Positions 25,431 through 34,349 of a stretch of 64,000 nt of DNA are shown one piece after another. The position numbers and the translations under genes are program-made. The notes under the pieces were generated by a model. The model did not search any database and had not been told where the DNA came from. It saw nothing but the letters and a program-made list of their open reading frames with translations. How positions within the stretch are numbered: position 1 is the first letter of the stretch; the number at the start of each line of letters is the position of its first letter. Source of the DNA: Natrinema amylolyticum (GTDB lineage Archaea; Halobacteriota; Halobacteria; Halobacteriales; Natrialbaceae); NCBI RefSeq assembly GCF_020515625.1, contig NZ_JAIWPJ010000003.1:248001-312000 (forward strand). Reading direction: 5' to 3'.

Positions 25431-26969
25431 CTAGGACAGCTGTTCGCCGACAATCTCGTCTGCGCGTTTGATAAACGACTCTTCTTCTCCCTTCGGAACC
25501 GTCGCCCCCGCCGCGACGTCGTGACCGCCGCCGTCGCCGCCGACAGCGCGGGAGGCCTCGCCCATTACGACCGAGAGATCCAGTCCGTTCCGGACGAGCG
25601 AGTGGGTGCCCCGCGAAGAGACCTTGACTTCGTCCTCGTTCTTTTCAGCGAAGGCGATGATCGGCTTCGAGCGGCTGATTCCCTGGTTCCCCATCGCCAT
25701 TCCCGCGACGATGCCGACGATGGTCTCGCGGATCTCGTCGCTCGCGTGGAACCACTGCACGTGGTCCTCCTGGGTCGCTCCCTCGCTCGTGACGAGATCG
25801 ATGCCCTCCGAGAGGTTTCGACGGTGTTCCCGTAGGAGCTGTCGTGCGCGCTCGAGCGCGCCGTCCCGGTCACCGAGGCAGACGCCCAGCCCGACGTCCG
25901 ACCGCTCGTAGCGCGCAGTGGCGTTGAGGAGCGTCGAGAACTCGCTCACGTCCCTGAGTTCGGTTCCGACGGGCTCATCGCTCAGGACGTAGGCCGTGCT
26001 CACGAGCCCGTCGATCTTTTTCGCGGGGACGCCGCTCGAGACGGCCCGCCGGACGAGCGCGCTGGCGACCGTCTGTTTCTCCTCGTTCGTCAAGCCGGCC
26101 CAGCGCCGCCACTCGCCGTCGCGTTTCAACTCGAGGTCGAGCCCGTCGAGGAATCGGAGCGCGCCGTTCTCGTCGTTCGAGATGCCGGGGATGTGGACGT
26201 CCGTGGCGTACTCGAGCAGCTTTGGGAGCGGTCGGGTCTGTTTGCCGTACAGCGCGAGGTCCTTGCCCGTCTCGAGGACGCCGGCCGCGACGCCCTCTTC
26301 GACGATGCCCTCGTTCGCGCCGTGGAGTTCGCCGCCGGAGGCCTGCATGTCGCCGACCGCGCCGACGACGGCGAGAGCCGCGAGGTCGCAGTTGTCGGCG
26401 CGAGCGTTCGCGGCTCCCGATGCGGTAACGGTGCCACCATCAGAGCAGAGCTCTGACGAGGTTTGCCTCGTTTGACTCGGCTCACCACCGTCGGAGCGCG
26501 GTTCCGACGGATCCGGGTCGCTGTCGGAGACGTCCGCCAGCGCCCGAGCGAGGACGTAACTCGCGCCCGCACCGGAGAGTTCGGAGGCCCCGTTGATCCC
26601 GAACAGCAGGGGATTGAGGTGGTACTCGGTGTCTCGGTCCGCGGGCTGGTGGTGGTCCGCGATGATCGGCGTGAAATCGCCCGCGTCCTCGCGGTCGCCG
26701 ATGCGATCGAGTTGGCCGCTCCCGAAGTCGGTAAAGAGGACGGTCTCGTAGTCGGTCGCCGCGATGTCCGCTATCGCGTCCTCGTCGAGTTGCTTCTCGA
26801 AGACCGTCTCGAACGGAATTCCCGCCCGCTCGAGCGCAGTCGCCGCGATCGCGGCGCTGGTGAGTCCGTCGGCGTCGATGTGCGACGCGAGCAGTACGCG
26901 ATCGGCCTCGCACAGCCGCTGTGCACACGCTATCGCGCGATCCTCGAGTTCGGGAACCGGCCCTGCCAT
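25431..26969 (-). CDS. RecJ-like DHH-family exonuclease/phosphoesterase
   Basis: 512 residues. The DHH domain shows LLASHIDADGLTSAAI (about 26-41), VLFTDFGSGQLD (about 77-88), IIADHHQP (about 101-108) and AVVGAVGDMQ (about 202-211). The C-terminal DHHA1 domain ends GGGHDVAAGATVP (about 475-487). It is an archaeal RecJ-family protein expected to degrade single-stranded nucleic acid in repair or RNA turnover. At about residues 155-195 the sequence between two conserved DHH motifs is expanded by a low-complexity insert with EPRSDGG and ELCSDGG repeats. This insert is encoded by hairpin-forming DNA at 26432-26508. Confidence 0.9.
   Translation of the reverse strand: MAGPVPELEDRAIACAQRLCEADRVLLASHIDADGLTSAAIAATALERAGIPFETVFEKQLDEDAIADIAATDYETVLFTDFGSGQLDRIGDREDAGDFTPIIADHHQPADRDTEYHLNPLLFGINGASELSGAGASYVLARALADVSDSDPDPSEPRSDGGEPSQTRQTSSELCSDGGTVTASGAANARADNCDLAALAVVGAVGDMQASGGELHGANEGIVEEGVAAGVLETGKDLALYGKQTRPLPKLLEYATDVHIPGISNDENGALRFLDGLDLELKRDGEWRRWAGLTNEEKQTVASALVRRAVSSGVPAKKIDGLVSTAYVLSDEPVGTELRDVSEFSTLLNATARYERSDVGLGVCLGDRDGALERARQLLREHRRNLSEGIDLVTSEGATQEDHVQWFHASDEIRETIVGIVAGMAMGNQGISRSKPIIAFAEKNEDEVKVSSRGTHSLVRNGLDLSVVMGEASRAVGGDGGGHDVAAGATVPKGEEESFIKRADEIVGEQLS
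26432..26508 (-). repeat. Hairpin repeat unit inserted in frame in the recJ-like gene
   Basis: Three short inverted repeats occur in 70 bp: TCAGAGC with loop AGA (26440-26456), ACGAGG with loop TTTG (26456-26471), and GTCGGAGC/GTTCCGAC with loop GCG (26490-26508). On the coding strand two related 24-bp units, each ending GGTGG, encode RSDGG and CSDGG. The length keeps the reading frame. Stem and loop size match the hairpins after polC and the alcohol dehydrogenase. Confidence 0.65.
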
Positions 26970-27043
26970 GGAGGGATTGTGGGGCGGCTTCGCTCATAAA
27001 CCCGCGGATCGTCCCGGCCGACCGTGCGAGCGGTGTCGGTGGC

Positions 27044-28135
27044 TCACAGCGAGAGAACGAGATCGTCGCCGTCCCGCTCGTAGGGCGTCTCGAACGGGCT
27101 CGAGCGGTCGCGCATCGTCTCCCGGAGCCAGGCCGCCGCGTCCTCGTCGGCCCGAGAGACGGCTCGATCGTCGATCGCGACGGGAACGAGCCGGAGCTCC
27201 TCGAGGCTCTCTCCCTCGAGTCCGACTTCGAAGAGGAAGCTCCGGTCGTTGCGCAGCTCTTCCTTGGTGATGTAGTCGTCGACGATATCGCCGGTGTCGT
27301 GGAGAATGAGACCGTCACCGTAGCGTTCGACGCCCTGGACGACGTGGGCGCTGTGGCCGTGGACGAGGTCGATCCCCTGATCGACGAGCCAGTGAGCGAA
27401 CGCGACGTACTCCTCGTCGGGGTACTCGACCCAGTTCGGTCCCCAGTGGACCGAGGCGACGAGCAGATCGGGCTCGCTCGCTTTCGCGCGATCGATCGCC
27501 CCGCCGACGATCCGGCGGCTCTCGGGCGACTCCGAATCGAACTCGACGTAGGCCGTCCCGGGTCGGTCGTCGGTCGCGCCGTACTCCGCGTAGTGGTCCG
27601 CAAAGGAGACGACCGCGACGTCGACGTCGCCGACGGAGACCGTTGCGGGTTCGCGGGCCGCCGCCGGGCTCTCGCCGGCACCCGCATATCCGATGCCCCC
27701 GTCCGCGAGGGCGTCGACGGTATCGCGAAGCGCCGCCGGCCCGTAATCCAGCATGTGATTGTTTGCCAGCGACGCGAACCGAATGTTTCCGGCCTCGAGA
27801 GCGGGGACGGCCCACTCGGGATCGGCTCGGAAGTAGTACGCCCGGTCGGGGAACCGCTCGCCCCGCGTCGACAGGCAACACTCGAGGTTACAGCAGACGC
27901 CGTCCAGCGACTGCAGTCGGGTCCCGAGGTCGCCCCAGACGGCGGCGGGGTCGGCGCCGGCGCGCCCGTAGCGGCCGTCGACGTTTCGGCCGAGCATGGC
28001 GTCGCCGGCGAAGCCGATCGTCGTCTCGTGGCGCACGTGGTCCTCGAACGCGGTCGGCTCGGCCGCGGGCGCGGTACAGCCGCCGAGCACTGCCGTCCCC
28101 GCCGCTGCCAGAAACCGTCGCCGACTCCCGCTCAT
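27044..28135 (-). CDS. CapA-family lipoprotein (poly-gamma-glutamate capsule-type metallophosphatase fold)
   Basis: 363 residues from the ATG at 28135. A Tat signal SRRRFLAAAGTAVLGGC ends in a lipobox cysteine near residue 20, so the protein is anchored outside the membrane. The CapA domain shows TIGFAGDAMLGRNVDGRY (about 38-55), FASLANNHMLDYG (about 125-137), VSFADHYAEYG, VASVHWGPNW (about 225) and VHGHSAHVVQGVERYGDGLILHDTGDI (about 255-280, cut here). These correspond to the metal-binding motifs of the calcineurin-like fold. Role in capsule or cell-surface polymer metabolism is inferred; no Cap synthesis genes are nearby. Confidence 0.9.
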   Translation of the reverse strand: MSGSRRRFLAAAGTAVLGGCTAPAAEPTAFEDHVRHETTIGFAGDAMLGRNVDGRYGRAGADPAAVWGDLGTRLQSLDGVCCNLECCLSTRGERFPDRAYYFRADPEWAVPALEAGNIRFASLANNHMLDYGPAALRDTVDALADGGIGYAGAGESPAAAREPATVSVGDVDVAVVSFADHYAEYGATDDRPGTAYVEFDSESPESRRIVGGAIDRAKASEPDLLVASVHWGPNWVEYPDEEYVAFAHWLVDQGIDLVHGHSAHVVQGVERYGDGLILHDTGDIVDDYITKEELRNDRSFLFEVGLEGESLEELRLVPVAIDDRAVSRADEDAAAWLRETMRDRSSPFETPYERDGDDLVLSL

Positions 28136-28336
28136 CGGTCGGCCGGCCCTGCCCGCGTGTCCCCGCGAGCGTCTCGGTTCGCGATCGCTTGAGTCCGTTC
28201 GGGTCGGCTCATCGATTCCCCGTTCGAATTCGAGGTTCAAATAGCCCGTCGACCCATCGGTTCCATTCTATCGTACTTGTCATTGCCTCTGTTCAACGGA
28301 CAATACAGTTAAGATTACGTAATAGAAGAATCCGGT

Positions 28337-29209
28337 ATGGACGTCTTGATCGCGGGCGGCTCGGGATTCATCGGGCAGTCCCTGTGTCGCGTCCTGCTCG
28401 ACCGCGGGCACGCGGTGACGGTCGCCTCGCGGACGCCCGACGCGGCCGGAGTACCGGCGGCCGTCGACACGGTCGCCGTCGACGTGACCGTCCCGGGGCT
28501 CGACGACGTCGTCGACGGCCGCGATGCCGTCGTCAATCTCGTCGCGCTCCCGTCGCACGTTCAGCCGCGAGGACGAAGCCACGAGGCGGTCCACTTCGAC
28601 GGGACCCGTCACCTCGTGGCGGCGAGCGAGCGGGCCGGGGTCGACCGGTTCGTCCAACTGAGCGGGCTGGGCGTCGACTCGGGCGTCGAAACGGCCTACT
28701 TCCGGGCGAAGCGGCGGGCCGAACGCGTCGTCCGCGAGTCCGAGCTGGCGTGGGTGATCTACCGCCCATCGGTCGTCTTCGGCGACGGCTGTGCGTTTCT
28801 CCCGTTCGTCGAGCGACTGTCGCTGCCGCTGGTCACGCCGCTGCCGGGCGGCGACCGAACGCGGCTCCAGCCGATCTGGGTCGAGGATCTCGCGCCGCTG
28901 CTCGCGGACGGCGTCGAGGACGACCGTCACGTCGGCCGGTGCTACGAGATCGGCGGGCCCGAACGACTCACCCTCGCCGAAACGGTCCGGCGGATTCGCG
29001 GCGGGGGCGTCGTCGTGCCGATTCCGATGGGGCTCGCCGCGGTCGCGGCGATGATCGTCGATCCCCTCCCCTGGATTCCGTTCGGTCGCGACCAGTATCG
29101 CGTGCTGGGACTGGACAATACGATCGCGGACAACGACGTCACGGCGTTCGGGGTGTCGCCGGACTCGCTCCGGACGCTGTCGGCGTACCTCGCCGACGAC
29201 CGCGGATAG
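28337..29209 (+). CDS. NAD(P)-dependent SDR/NDUFA9-like epimerase
   Basis: 290 residues of the extended/atypical short-chain dehydrogenase group. The cofactor motif is GGSGFIGQSL (about 7-16) and VNLVALPS near 70 is the NNAG-like strand. The active-site region has FVQLSGLGVD (about 108) and an A-Y-F-R-A-K-R segment (about 120-126) with the Tyr-x-x-x-Lys pair. It resembles proteins annotated as complex I NDUFA9-type. It heads a three-gene set with DUF4166 and a YndJ-like membrane protein, a combination also known, partly fused, in Bacillus. The substrate is unknown. Confidence 0.85.
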   Translation: MDVLIAGGSGFIGQSLCRVLLDRGHAVTVASRTPDAAGVPAAVDTVAVDVTVPGLDDVVDGRDAVVNLVALPSHVQPRGRSHEAVHFDGTRHLVAASERAGVDRFVQLSGLGVDSGVETAYFRAKRRAERVVRESELAWVIYRPSVVFGDGCAFLPFVERLSLPLVTPLPGGDRTRLQPIWVEDLAPLLADGVEDDRHVGRCYEIGGPERLTLAETVRRIRGGGVVVPIPMGLAAVAAMIVDPLPWIPFGRDQYRVLGLDNTIADNDVTAFGVSPDSLRTLSAYLADDRG

Positions 29210-29295
29210 CCACACGGAACTAATCGAACCATGAGACCGATACGTACCGGAGCCCGGCGAGTCGCAGCGTTCGCCCACCGACCGGAGGGTCCGCC

Positions 29296-29979
29296 GTGAC
29301 CGGCCCGTTCGAGCGCGAGGTCGGCGACGCGTGGGAGACGCTCCACCCTCGCGTCCGCGACCGGTACGGGCTCGAGTCGGCCGAGGACCGCGAAGCGGTC
29401 GGCGTCGGCCGAATGCAGACCCTCGATCGGAGCCCCCTCGCAGCGCCGACGCTCCGGCTCGGTACGCTCGACGACTTCCTCTTTCCGGAGCGTGGGACCG
29501 ACGTTCCGTTCACGATTATCACGGAGCCGTTCGTCGACGACGACGGAAACGAGGCGCTCGTCCTCCGCCGGCGCTTCAAGACCTCGCCGCCGCGGACGTT
29601 CGTGGACACGCTGCGGTGGAACCCCGATCGAGGCTGTCTCACCGACCTCTTCGGCAGGCACGGATACGTCGCCGCCGACGTCCATATCGACGCCGAGGAC
29701 GGCGCGCTGGCACTCTCGATCGGCGCGCAGTGGCTCCGGGTCGGCGGTCGGTACCTCGAGTTTCCCTCTCCGCTCTCGGTCGACGGACGGCTTCGCGACT
29801 GGTACGACGACGATGACGGCCGGTTTCGGGTCTCGGCCGCGATCATCAACCCCCTCCTCGGCACTGTCTTCGAGTACGAGGGTACGTTCGAGAACGAGTT
29901 CCGACCGCGCGAGGCTGACACCGATACCGCGCCGCCGTCGGCCCTCGGCGGCGTCGACCTGCCGGGTGAAAATGCGTGA
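29296..29979 (+). CDS. DUF4166 domain protein
   Basis: 227 residues from a GTG start at 29296. The domain covers almost the whole protein: GDAWETLHPRVRDRYG (about 8-23), GRMQTLDRSPLAAPTLRLG, then a beta-rich central part with VLRRRFKTSPPRTFVDTLRW and INPLLGTVFEYEGTFENEF near the end. The pattern is that of DUF4166, found attached to SDR proteins and YndJ in bacteria. Its stop overlaps the GTG start of the next gene by 4 bp, which indicates translational coupling. Function unknown. Confidence 0.85.
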   Translation: MTGPFEREVGDAWETLHPRVRDRYGLESAEDREAVGVGRMQTLDRSPLAAPTLRLGTLDDFLFPERGTDVPFTIITEPFVDDDGNEALVLRRRFKTSPPRTFVDTLRWNPDRGCLTDLFGRHGYVAADVHIDAEDGALALSIGAQWLRVGGRYLEFPSPLSVDGRLRDWYDDDDGRFRVSAAIINPLLGTVFEYEGTFENEFRPREADTDTAPPSALGGVDLPGENA

Positions 29980-31001
29980 CTGATCCCGAGATGACCGCCG
30001 CTCGAGCGTCGGGTCCGCCGACGGCTTCACACCCCTGCCCCCGATTCGCCGGTCGACGCGTCACCGATCTGAGCGCGGCGACCGGCGGGACTCTCTGGCT
30101 GGGTCTCGCCGCCGGGACGATCGGCGGGGCAGTTCCGCTCGCCCCTGTAGCGCTGTACGTGGCACTCGCCGCGCTCGTCGTCGTGCCGCTCGGTCTCGGC
30201 GCGGTCGAGACGCCTCGAGACGCGACGACTGCGACGGTCGCTTATCGGGCCGCCGCCGTCGGACAGGCCCCGGCCGCGCTGGCGCTCGTCGCCGCGCTCG
30301 CCGCGCCGCAGGGATCGCCGGTCGCGGTCGCGCTCGTCCTCCCGTGGCTCGGCGTCACCGGTGCGATCGCGCTGTGTGGGGTCGGTCGGCTCGCGGCCCG
30401 CGGCGGCGGTCCGCTGCCGGAACTCGCCGTCGACGCCGGACTGCTGTACGTGCCGATCGCCGCCGCGTTTCTCTGCCTGCACGCGGCCGGGATCAGCCTC
30501 CGGTTCGCACCGATAATCGTCCTCCTGACGGGCGTCCACTTCCACTACGCCGGATTCGCATTGCCGCTCGTCGTCGGCCTGACCGGTCGAATCCTGACGG
30601 GTACAGATGGAACGTTCCCGGCGACGATCGCGGGACGCGCGACGGCCGCGGCGACGGTCGTCATCGTCGCCGGTATCCTCCTGATCGCGATCGGCATCAC
30701 CTTCTCACCACTGGTCGAGGTCGTCGCTGTCGTCGCCTTCACGGTCGCCGTCGTCGGGTTCGCGATCCGAATGCTCCGCGACGCCGTTCCCGCGGTCCCG
30801 CGACTGGCGGGACTGCTGCTCGCCGTCGCCGCGCTGTCGGTCTGCTGGACGATGGCGCTGGCGCTCGCCTTCGCGTCCGCCTCGCTTCCCGGGACGCCAT
30901 CGCTCGTGACGATCCCCGAGATGATCCGCTGGCACGGGAGCGTCAACGCCTTCGGATTCGCGCTTCCCGCTCTGGTCGCGTTCCGGTTGCTCGAGGATTG
31001 A
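29976..31001 (+). CDS. YndJ-like integral membrane protein
   Basis: 341 residues from a GTG at 29976 that overlaps the DUF4166 stop. After about 35 hydrophilic residues it has some nine membrane segments. FAPIIVLLTGVHFHYAGFALPL (about 180-200, shortened) is the hallmark of the YndJ family, and a second conserved patch is MIRWHGSVNAFGFALP near the C-terminus. The histidines within membrane segments could bind haem or metal. Coupling to DUF4166 suggests the two proteins act together at the membrane. Function unknown. Confidence 0.84.
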   Translation: MTDPEMTAARASGPPTASHPCPRFAGRRVTDLSAATGGTLWLGLAAGTIGGAVPLAPVALYVALAALVVVPLGLGAVETPRDATTATVAYRAAAVGQAPAALALVAALAAPQGSPVAVALVLPWLGVTGAIALCGVGRLAARGGGPLPELAVDAGLLYVPIAAAFLCLHAAGISLRFAPIIVLLTGVHFHYAGFALPLVVGLTGRILTGTDGTFPATIAGRATAAATVVIVAGILLIAIGITFSPLVEVVAVVAFTVAVVGFAIRMLRDAVPAVPRLAGLLLAVAALSVCWTMALALAFASASLPGTPSLVTIPEMIRWHGSVNAFGFALPALVAFRLLED

Positions 31002-31033
31002 TTCCGTCGAAATGAACAGGTCGGCGAATCCCC

Positions 31034-31777
31034 TTACGACTCGTGCGCCGAGATCGCCGCCACCGTCTCTCGAGCGAGCGCATCGAACGTCGCTTCCTCG
31101 GGAACCACGTCGACCTCGATCCCTCGCTCCGCCGCGGTTTCAGCCGTCGGCTCGCCGATGACGCCGACAGTGGCGTGCTCGAGTCCGTCGAGCGCTGCCT
31201 CCCGAATCCCGCGCTCGGCGGCGGCCTCGAGGAAGTGCTCGACCGTCAGCGACGAGGTGAAGCAGGCGGCGTCGAGTTCGCCCTCGGCGGCCAGCTCGGC
31301 CGACTCGCCGCTGTCGGCGGGCCGCACCAGTCGGTAGAGGATCGTCTCGTGGACGTACGCGCCCGCGCCCTCGAGCCCCTCGAGCAACACCGGGCTGCCG
31401 TGATCGCTGCGGGCGACCTCGACGCGCGCGCCGTCGACCCGACTTTCCAAGGCCGCGACCAGCCCGCTCGAGGTGAACTCCTCGGGGACGAGGTCGACGT
31501 CGTACCCCTCCGCGCGGAGCGCGTCGGCCGTCGCGGGGCCGATGGCACAGACGGTCTCGCCGTTCGGTTCCCAGCCCGCCGCGGAGACGAGTTCCGCGCC
31601 GGTCTTGCTCGTGAAGACGACGTAGTCGGCGTCTGTCCGCGGCGTCGCGTCGGTCGCCTCGACGGCGAGCATCGGGTCCGGGACCGGCTCGACGCCGAGA
31701 TCCGCGAGTAGTTCCGCGGCTCGCTCGAGGCGGTCGTCGTCGGGGCGGAAGACGGCGACGGTGGGTGCGTCGCTCAT
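31034..31777 (-). CDS. hemD: Uroporphyrinogen-III synthase
   Basis: 247 residues, in two similar Rossmann-like halves as expected for HemD. YVVFTSKTGAEL (about 53-64), VCAIGPATADAL (about 78-89), and the C-terminal FTSSLTVEHFLEAA (about 175-188) with VGVIGEPTAETA are the recognisable signatures. It cyclises hydroxymethylbilane to uroporphyrinogen III. It is 4 bp downstream of cobA and third in the hemC-cobA-hemD order, so the operon encodes consecutive steps. Confidence 0.92.
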   Translation of the reverse strand: MSDAPTVAVFRPDDDRLERAAELLADLGVEPVPDPMLAVEATDATPRTDADYVVFTSKTGAELVSAAGWEPNGETVCAIGPATADALRAEGYDVDLVPEEFTSSGLVAALESRVDGARVEVARSDHGSPVLLEGLEGAGAYVHETILYRLVRPADSGESAELAAEGELDAACFTSSLTVEHFLEAAAERGIREAALDGLEHATVGVIGEPTAETAAERGIEVDVVPEEATFDALARETVAAISAHES

Positions 31778-31781
31778 TCGG

Positions 31782-32594
31782 TCACCCCTCGAGCCCGCCG
31801 TCGTTGTCGTCGGCCGCGCCGTAGTCGTTTCGGAGAAAGTCGACGACCGACTCGCGCGTGCCCGCGACGTCGCCGATCACCGTCACCGCGGGCGGCGAGA
31901 TGTCTTCCTCGTCGCGGGCCTCGACGATCGTCTCGAGGGTGCCCGTCGCGACCTGCTGACCGGGCCAGGTGCCGCGTTCGACGAGCGCGACCGGCGTTTC
32001 GGGGGCCATCCCGGCCTCGAGCAGCGCTTTCGTGTAATCCGGGAGCCGACCGACGCCCATCAGGACGACGATGGTGCCGCCGGTCGCGGCCAGGGCGTCC
32101 CAGTCGACCGCCGACTCCTCCTTCGTGGGATCCTCGTGACCCGTGACGAACGAGACCGAGGAGGCGTGATCGCGGTGCGTGACCGGGATGCCGGCCACGG
32201 CTGGCGCGGCGATGGCCGAAGTGACCGCGGGGACGACCTCGAACGGCACCTCGCGGGCCGCGAGGTACTCCGCTTCCTCGCCGCCGCGGCCGAAGACGAA
32301 GGAGTCGCCGCCCTTGAGTCGGACGACGGACTTCCCCTCGCGGGCGAGTTCGACCAGTCGCTCGTTGATCTCGGACTGGGGCGTGCGCTCGCCGCCGGCG
32401 CGCTTGCCGACGTCCTCGCGGCGATCCTCGGGCAGCATCTCGATGATCTCCGGGCCGGGTAGCTTGTCGTGGAGGACGACGTCCGCGGCCTCGAGCAGCC
32501 GCTTTGCCTTGACGGTCAGGAGCTCGGGATCGCCGGGACCGCTGCCGACGAGGTAGACGGTGCCCGGATCGACGTCGATAGCGTTGTCTGACAT
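31782..32594 (-). CDS. cobA: Uroporphyrinogen-III C-methyltransferase
   Basis: 270 residues of the SUMT family. VYLVGSGPGDPELLTVKA (about 14-31) is the SAM-binding signature, VRLKGGDSFVFGRGGEEAEYL (about 92-111) the P-loop-like GGDxFxFGRG motif, and VVPAVTSAIAAPAVAGIPVTHR (about 120-140, cut) the conserved middle. It methylates uroporphyrinogen III at C2 and C7 to precorrin-2, the branch to sirohaem, cobalamin and the archaeal haem route. It sits between hemC and hemD with minimal spacing. Confidence 0.95.
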   Translation of the reverse strand: MSDNAIDVDPGTVYLVGSGPGDPELLTVKAKRLLEAADVVLHDKLPGPEIIEMLPEDRREDVGKRAGGERTPQSEINERLVELAREGKSVVRLKGGDSFVFGRGGEEAEYLAAREVPFEVVPAVTSAIAAPAVAGIPVTHRDHASSVSFVTGHEDPTKEESAVDWDALAATGGTIVVLMGVGRLPDYTKALLEAGMAPETPVALVERGTWPGQQVATGTLETIVEARDEEDISPPAVTVIGDVAGTRESVVDFLRNDYGAADDNDGGLEG

Positions 32595-32608
32595 TCGGTA
32601 CTCGCTAG

Positions 32609-33754
32609 CTATTTCCCCTCGGGCTTATCTTCCGCGGAGACGCCCTCGTCGCCGTCGTCGCCGTCGGCCGCCTCGCGGGCCCGCTCGATCAGCTCCGCCG
32701 CGCCGCGGTCCGCGAGGTCCCGCGCGAACTCTCGGGCAGCGTCGGCGTGGGTCTCGACCGGCAGGTCCCGGCTGGCGGTCACCGACTCCTCGCCGTCGCG
32801 GTCGAAGACGCTGACGTTCGCGTGGACGTACTCGCCCTGGACGACCGCGTAGATGCCGATCGGCGCGATACAGCCGCCGCCGAGTTCCGCCAGGATCGTC
32901 CGCTCGACGGTCGTCTCGACGCGGCTCCGCGGGTGATCGATGTGCGTCTGAATGTCCCGAGCCGTCTCCCCGTCGGGCGCGGTCACCGCGAGCGCTCCCT
33001 GTCCCGGTGCGGGAACGAACGTCGACGTCGGCAGCTCCTGATAGTCGACGTAGTGGGCGAGCCCGCTGCGCTCGAGGCCCGCCTGCGCGAGGACGATCGC
33101 GTCGTACTCGGTCTCGATCTCGCGGCCGAGCGCGCCCTTCTCGAGTTCCGAGAGGTCGTCGAACCACTCGTCGGTGGTGCGGTCGAACTCGGCCTCGAAG
33201 TCTTCGTTCCCGGTGTTACCCTTGCGCTCTTTGTCCGCTTCCGTCCGCCGCTGGTGTTCCGCCTGCAGCGCGGGCGCGAGCAGTTTCTCGATGCGCGTGT
33301 CGACGTTCCCGCGCAGGGGCTCGACCGCGAGGTCGGCCCGCTCCGAGAGCAGTTGTGCGCGCCGGCGGAGGCTCGAGGTGCCGACGGTCGCGCCGTCGGA
33401 CAGCTCCTCGAGCGTCGCGCCGTCGGGCGTGATGAGGACGTCCCCCGGCCGTCCCCGTTCGGGAACCGCGGCGGTCACGAGCTTCTCGGGTTGCTCGGTC
33501 GGCATGTCCTTCATCGAGTGGATCGCGGCGTCGAGGTCTCCCTCGAGAACCCGCTCGTCCAGTTCGCGGACGAACGCGCCGGTCTTCCCGAGTCGATGGA
33601 TCAACTCGTCTCTGATCTGGTCCCCCGTCGTCTCGACGGTGACGAGTTCGACCTCGTACCGGCGTTCCTCCAAGGCCTCTTGTACCAGGGCGGCCTGTCG
33701 CCGGGCGAGTGCGGACCCCCTCGTCGCCAATCGCAGCGTCCCGCGCGTTCTCAT
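32609..33754 (-). CDS. hemC: Hydroxymethylbilane synthase (porphobilinogen deaminase)
   Basis: 381 residues from the ATG at 33754 (MRTRGTLRLATRGSALA). Hallmarks: LATRGSALARRQA (about 8-20), HSMKDMPTEQP (about 78-88), and the dipyrromethane cofactor cysteine in LGGGCIAPIGIYA (about 292-304). It polymerises four porphobilinogens. The protein is about 65 residues longer than bacterial HemC because of a charged haloarchaeal insert near 155-200 and an acidic C-terminal tail. It is the first gene of the hemC-cobA-hemD unit. Confidence 0.95.
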   Translation of the reverse strand: MRTRGTLRLATRGSALARRQAALVQEALEERRYEVELVTVETTGDQIRDELIHRLGKTGAFVRELDERVLEGDLDAAIHSMKDMPTEQPEKLVTAAVPERGRPGDVLITPDGATLEELSDGATVGTSSLRRRAQLLSERADLAVEPLRGNVDTRIEKLLAPALQAEHQRRTEADKERKGNTGNEDFEAEFDRTTDEWFDDLSELEKGALGREIETEYDAIVLAQAGLERSGLAHYVDYQELPTSTFVPAPGQGALAVTAPDGETARDIQTHIDHPRSRVETTVERTILAELGGGCIAPIGIYAVVQGEYVHANVSVFDRDGEESVTASRDLPVETHADAAREFARDLADRGAAELIERAREAADGDDGDEGVSAEDKPEGK

Positions 33755-33891
33755 AGGGAGCAGTCGGGTCCTCGAGTATGAAAAGCGCACGCTTGTCCGA
33801 CGCGAGAGGAAAGCGCGCGCCACCTACATCGCGTAACTCTCCCAAGAACAGATACTCGCCGGTAGAGCGACCGATTCGAGTGGTAGTGGAT

Positions 33892-33912
33892 TTGTGTGTC
33901 TTTCACACACAA
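33892..33912. promoter_or_regulatory. Inverted repeat upstream of the globin TATA box
   Basis: TTGTGTGT-CTTTC-ACACACAA is a perfect 8-bp inverted repeat with a 5-nt centre. A TATA-like CTATTTATATTA follows at about 33935-33946 and the globin ATG is at 33975. The position just upstream of BRE/TATA suits an activator or a repressor. Confidence 0.55.
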
Positions 33913-33974
33913 TATTTTCGCAAAACACGTTCGGGATACTATTTATATTACTTGAGGGGGGTAGATCCGATCGA

Positions 33975-34340
33975 ATGGCAGACACCCTCTACGAGCGACT
34001 CGGTGGCGAAGACGCGATTACGGCCGTCGTCGACGAGTTCTACGACCGCGTCATGGCGGACGAACAGGTCGCGGGCTACTTCGACGACGTCGACATGCAG
34101 AAACAGCGCGCACATCAGGCGCAGTTCATCAGTTCGGTCACCGGCGGACCGGTCGAGTACGCCGGCGGGGAGATGGAAGCCGTTCACGCTGACATGGGCA
34201 TCACCCCGTCGGACTTTCAGGCGATCGCGACCCACCTCGACGACGCGCTCGCGGCGTTCGACGTCGACGAAGCCGACCGCGAGGCGGTCCTCGAGGAGAT
34301 CGCGAGCTATCAGGACGCGATCGTCACGGCCGCGGACTGA
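33975..34340 (+). CDS. Group I truncated haemoglobin
   Basis: 121 residues from the ATG at 33975 (MADTLYERLGG). The family's N-terminal LYERLGGEDAITAVVDEFYDRV (shortened) places the B9-B10 Phe-Tyr pair near 24-25, the distal NO/O2-binding position. The proximal histidine is in EAVHADMGI near residue 74. Glycine pairs mark the helix bends of the two-on-two fold. Such globins oxidise NO to nitrate or handle O2. The next gene is a quinol nitric oxide reductase, which supports an NO-related role. A strong TATA box and an inverted repeat lie upstream. Confidence 0.93.
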   Translation: MADTLYERLGGEDAITAVVDEFYDRVMADEQVAGYFDDVDMQKQRAHQAQFISSVTGGPVEYAGGEMEAVHADMGITPSDFQAIATHLDDALAAFDVDEADREAVLEEIASYQDAIVTAAD

Positions 34341-34349
34341 CTCCTTTCG

